DNA of 32,845 nt from Planctomycetales bacterium (GTDB lineage: Bacteria > Planctomycetota > Planctomycetia > Pirellulales > Pirellulaceae): positions 1 to 32,845 of the forward strand of contig JAGQPF010000028.1 of NCBI GenBank assembly GCA_020426845.1. The letters are read 5' to 3'. Positions 30,704 to 32,845 of this stretch are shown one piece after another. The translations under genes were made by a program, and so were the position numbers. A model generated the notes under the pieces. It searched no databases, was not told the DNA's origin, and saw only the letters and a list, made by a program, of their open reading frames with translations. Each line of letters begins with the position of its first letter. Position 1 is the stretch's first letter.

Positions 30704-32845
30704 CTACGGCTCCGGCCAGCGGAGATGTTTGTGAAGAAACTTATAAGTGCCTTGGCCGTTGATGGTGTGCGGTCCCACGAACCATTCGATCTCCGCGCGA
30801 TCGGGCAGCTTCAGGCCAGTGCTGTACAGTCGGCGGACTTTGGCGAACTCGTGGGCCACCTTCTCATCGGGCGCCACGCCATCGAAGTGACCTCGCTCGA
30901 CCATGAACGGCCGCGGCGCGATCAGCGCCGCCATCTCGGCGTAGTTAAACGTGCTGCCCAGGTCGAATTCGAAGATTTCGTACTCGCCCGTCCAGACGTA
31001 GCTGTACTTAGCCCGCGTCGAAGCGTTCTTCCACACCCATTCGTTGAAGTCGGCCGAGCAGATCGACAGGCAGTAGTTGGAGACGAGCGGCGGGATCCGC
31101 ATCGCGCTCTTGCCTCCGTAGGATAGACCGTAAAACCCGATCCGCTCCTTGTCCACAAAAGGCAGCTGCCCGAGCCAGTCGGTGATCTGTTGGTGCTGCG
31201 GCACGATGATTGAGAACAGCGTCTTCTTCAACGGATTGGCTTTGCGCTGCAACGTGCGAAAGCGGTCGGTGAATAAGTAGAGGTTTTGAGGCGCGAAGGT
31301 GACAAAGCCGCGTTCGGCGAGCTTGGCGGCGAAGTCATGATAGGCGCGATGGTCCTTCTCGATCGTGTCGCGGGGCCGCCCCTCGAGCCCGTGTTGGCAG
31401 ACGACGACGGGACGGCGATCGCCCGCTGGGATGTCCTTGGGAACCAGCAGCACGCCGTAGGCAATCACGTCGGGAAAGACATCCATCAGGACGTCGTAGC
31501 CGCGCCACTTCGGCATGTCATACGCGAGCCGCGTGCGAACGTTCGGCGCCAGTCTCGGCAGATCGAAGTGCCCCACCACCTCGTGTCGAAAGTGGTCGCG
31601 GTACTTCTCGACGGAGCGCTGGTAGCTCTCCAATGTGCTGGTGTCCAGCTCTTTCATGAACTCTTCGCGGACGTAACTGCTCTCGCGAAGCAGCCACTGG
31701 TTGTGGCGGTCGATCGCATGGATCAGCTCGGCCTGCCGCTGTCGAGGTTGATAGCTGTTGGGCGGAACCGGCGCCGCGCCGAGCTTTGCCAGCTTGGCAT
31801 CGGACTTCAGCGCTGACAGCAGTGCCTGCAACGCCGGCGCAGTTCCCGGGCCTCCCCGACCATCGTCGCCGCTGACGAACCATTGTGGCGACGATGATGA
31901 CTCAGGACGCGGGAACGCTTTGGCGCGATCGAACTCGCGCTGCACGGCGTCCAGTTCCGGAGTTCGCAACGTCGCCGGCGCGCCGCCCTCGCTCGGCAGC
32001 GAAACTTCGGGCCAGCGACTGGCCTCGATAATTAACGCTCGGGGGGCGATCAGGCGAGTCAACTCGGCGCCGCCGAATTGCACCAGCAGACTGAACACGT
32101 TGCGATCGATCGGCTCATCCCACATCCCCTCGCGAGGTCCAAAAAAGCCGCTCACAAAGACGGCCTGGATCCGCGGATCGACAGCTCCGGCGTACAGCGT
32201 CAGCATGCCGCCTTCACCCCAACCGACGACGCCGATCGGCGCCTCGGTTTTCGAAAACCAGTCGACACCGGCTTGAATTGCGGCCACCTCATAGCCGATC
32301 AGGTGCCGTCCCAATTCGAACGCCGAACGATAGAGATACTCGCGGCTCGTCAGATTTGCGCGACCGTTACGTTTTTCCAACGTGCGATCGACTAGAGCGG
32401 GAATCAGGACTCGGCAACCGCTTTCGGCCAGCCGCCGCGCGAACTGCTCGGCAGCGGGCGTTCCGGGCTGCAATCCCACCAACGACTCGGGCGTCTGGTC
32501 TGCATCGCCGACTGCGACAATTTGAGCGACCGGCGCCGTTTTCGGCTCGAGCAGCAATCCGTCGGCGATGATGCCGCCGACCACCGGCCAGCGGACTTGC
32601 AAGACCCGGTACGCGTTGGTTTCGGCGATCAGCGCTGCTTGAGCGAGGTCGCCAACAAGCTGCGGGGAATCAAATGGCCGTCGCGCGTCGCGCAGGCCCA
32701 AGATGTTCGACAAGCGGGCGCGGTTGGCGGCAATCGAACGCTCGTATGACTCCGTGGAGCTCACGTCGACTTGCCAATGAGTCGCTCGCTGCTCCACGGA
32801 CGCGGCGAGCTGCTTCAACAGGAATCGGTCGACGCCATCGACCAG
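30704..32845 (-). CDS. Tandem alpha/beta-hydrolase esterase (acetyl-xylan-esterase-like), 5' end cut
   Basis: At least 713 residues are present; the frame continues past the window end (LVDGVDRFLLKQL is read from the last bases), so the true start is outside. There are two alpha/beta-hydrolase domains. The C-terminal one is intact: GFYGLSYGG with the nucleophile Ser (codon 31121-31123), a following Asp region (FDGVAPDE) and a His in VGPHTIN. It resembles dienelactone-hydrolase/acetyl-xylan-esterase relatives. The N-terminal one has GVVGWGEGGMLTLYAGA, where the nucleophile Ser is replaced by Glu (codon 32213-32215), so it is probably not catalytic. No signal peptide can be judged because the N-terminus is missing. 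It overlaps nothing and ends three bases before the DUF389 gene, forming an operon. Substrate is likely an acylated sugar, by family only. Confidence 0.85.
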   Translation of the reverse strand: MVDGVDRFLLKQLAASVEQRATHWQVDVSSTESYERSIAANRARLSNILGLRDARRPFDSPQLVGDLAQAALIAETNAYRVLQVRWPVVGGIIADGLLLEPKTAPVAQIVAVGDADQTPESLVGLQPGTPAAEQFARRLAESGCRVLIPALVDRTLEKRNGRANLTSREYLYRSAFELGRHLIGYEVAAIQAGVDWFSKTEAPIGVVGWGEGGMLTLYAGAVDPRIQAVFVSGFFGPREGMWDEPIDRNVFSLLVQFGGAELTRLIAPRALIIEASRWPEVSLPSEGGAPATLRTPELDAVQREFDRAKAFPRPESSSSPQWFVSGDDGRGGPGTAPALQALLSALKSDAKLAKLGAAPVPPNSYQPRQRQAELIHAIDRHNQWLLRESSYVREEFMKELDTSTLESYQRSVEKYRDHFRHEVVGHFDLPRLAPNVRTRLAYDMPKWRGYDVLMDVFPDVIAYGVLLVPKDIPAGDRRPVVVCQHGLEGRPRDTIEKDHRAYHDFAAKLAERGFVTFAPQNLYLFTDRFRTLQRKANPLKKTLFSIIVPQHQQITDWLGQLPFVDKERIGFYGLSYGGKSAMRIPPLVSNYCLSICSADFNEWVWKNASTRAKYSYVWTGEYEIFEFDLGSTFNYAEMAALIAPRPFMVERGHFDGVAPDEKVAHEFAKVRRLYSTGLKLPDRAEIEWFVGPHTINGQGTYKFLHKHLRWPEP

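Overview
The window is GC-rich bacterial DNA and looks like a chromosomal segment of a planctomycete, probably of the Pirellulales type. Evidence: an iduronate-type sulfatase, a planctomycete-style Ser/Thr kinase with a short N-terminal helical domain, an ECF sigma factor beside a von Willebrand (VWA/YfbK-type) membrane protein, a very large alpha-2-macroglobulin, a tandem-domain esterase, and intergenic spaces crowded with short palindromic repeats. This placement rests on protein and repeat recognition only. No rRNA, tRNA, CRISPR array, integrase or transposase was seen.

Layout. 1-2609: a glycosyltransferase-like protein and a TolC/NodT-type outer-membrane efflux lipoprotein. 2610-3252: a gene-poor gap with small tandem repeats. 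3253-5008: a stand-alone response-regulator receiver convergent with a cytoplasmic Ser/Thr kinase. 5330-8706: a large U32 peptidase-family (rRNA/tRNA hydroxylation type) protein and a Ham1/RdgB nucleotide pyrophosphatase. 8776-12171 (minus strand): a hot-dog thioesterase, an ECF sigma factor and a VWA membrane protein. 12498-13208: an unrecognised protein with an acidic tail.

13413-16155 is the most coherent unit. An Rrf2-family regulator with three Fe-S-type cysteines is divergent from a short hybrid-cluster protein (Hcp), which is followed by a protoglobin. Between the divergent genes lies a 34-bp inverted repeat whose two ends overlap the -35 boxes of two opposed sigma70-like promoters. 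The layout reads as a self-regulated nitrosative-stress (NO/hydroxylamine) circuit that pairs Hcp with protoglobin.

16179-22253: a leucine-rich-repeat (STM4015-like) protein with a membrane hairpin, a membrane protein, a Tat-signal sugar-phosphate-isomerase-like protein, a small unrecognised protein, a zinc-type dehydrogenase and an HpcH/HpaI aldolase. The isomerase, dehydrogenase and aldolase could act in sugar or sugar-acid breakdown, though no substrate can be read. 22503-28515: alpha-2-macroglobulin and sulfatase. 28676-32845 (minus strand): a tandem alpha/beta-hydrolase esterase, cut by the window end, and a DUF389 membrane protein with universal-stress domains.

At least six families of dispersed palindromic repeats fill the gaps between genes, and one family has entered the DUF389 coding sequence in frame. 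Several open frames extend upstream into these repeats, so many starts are placed downstream of the longest possible ORF.
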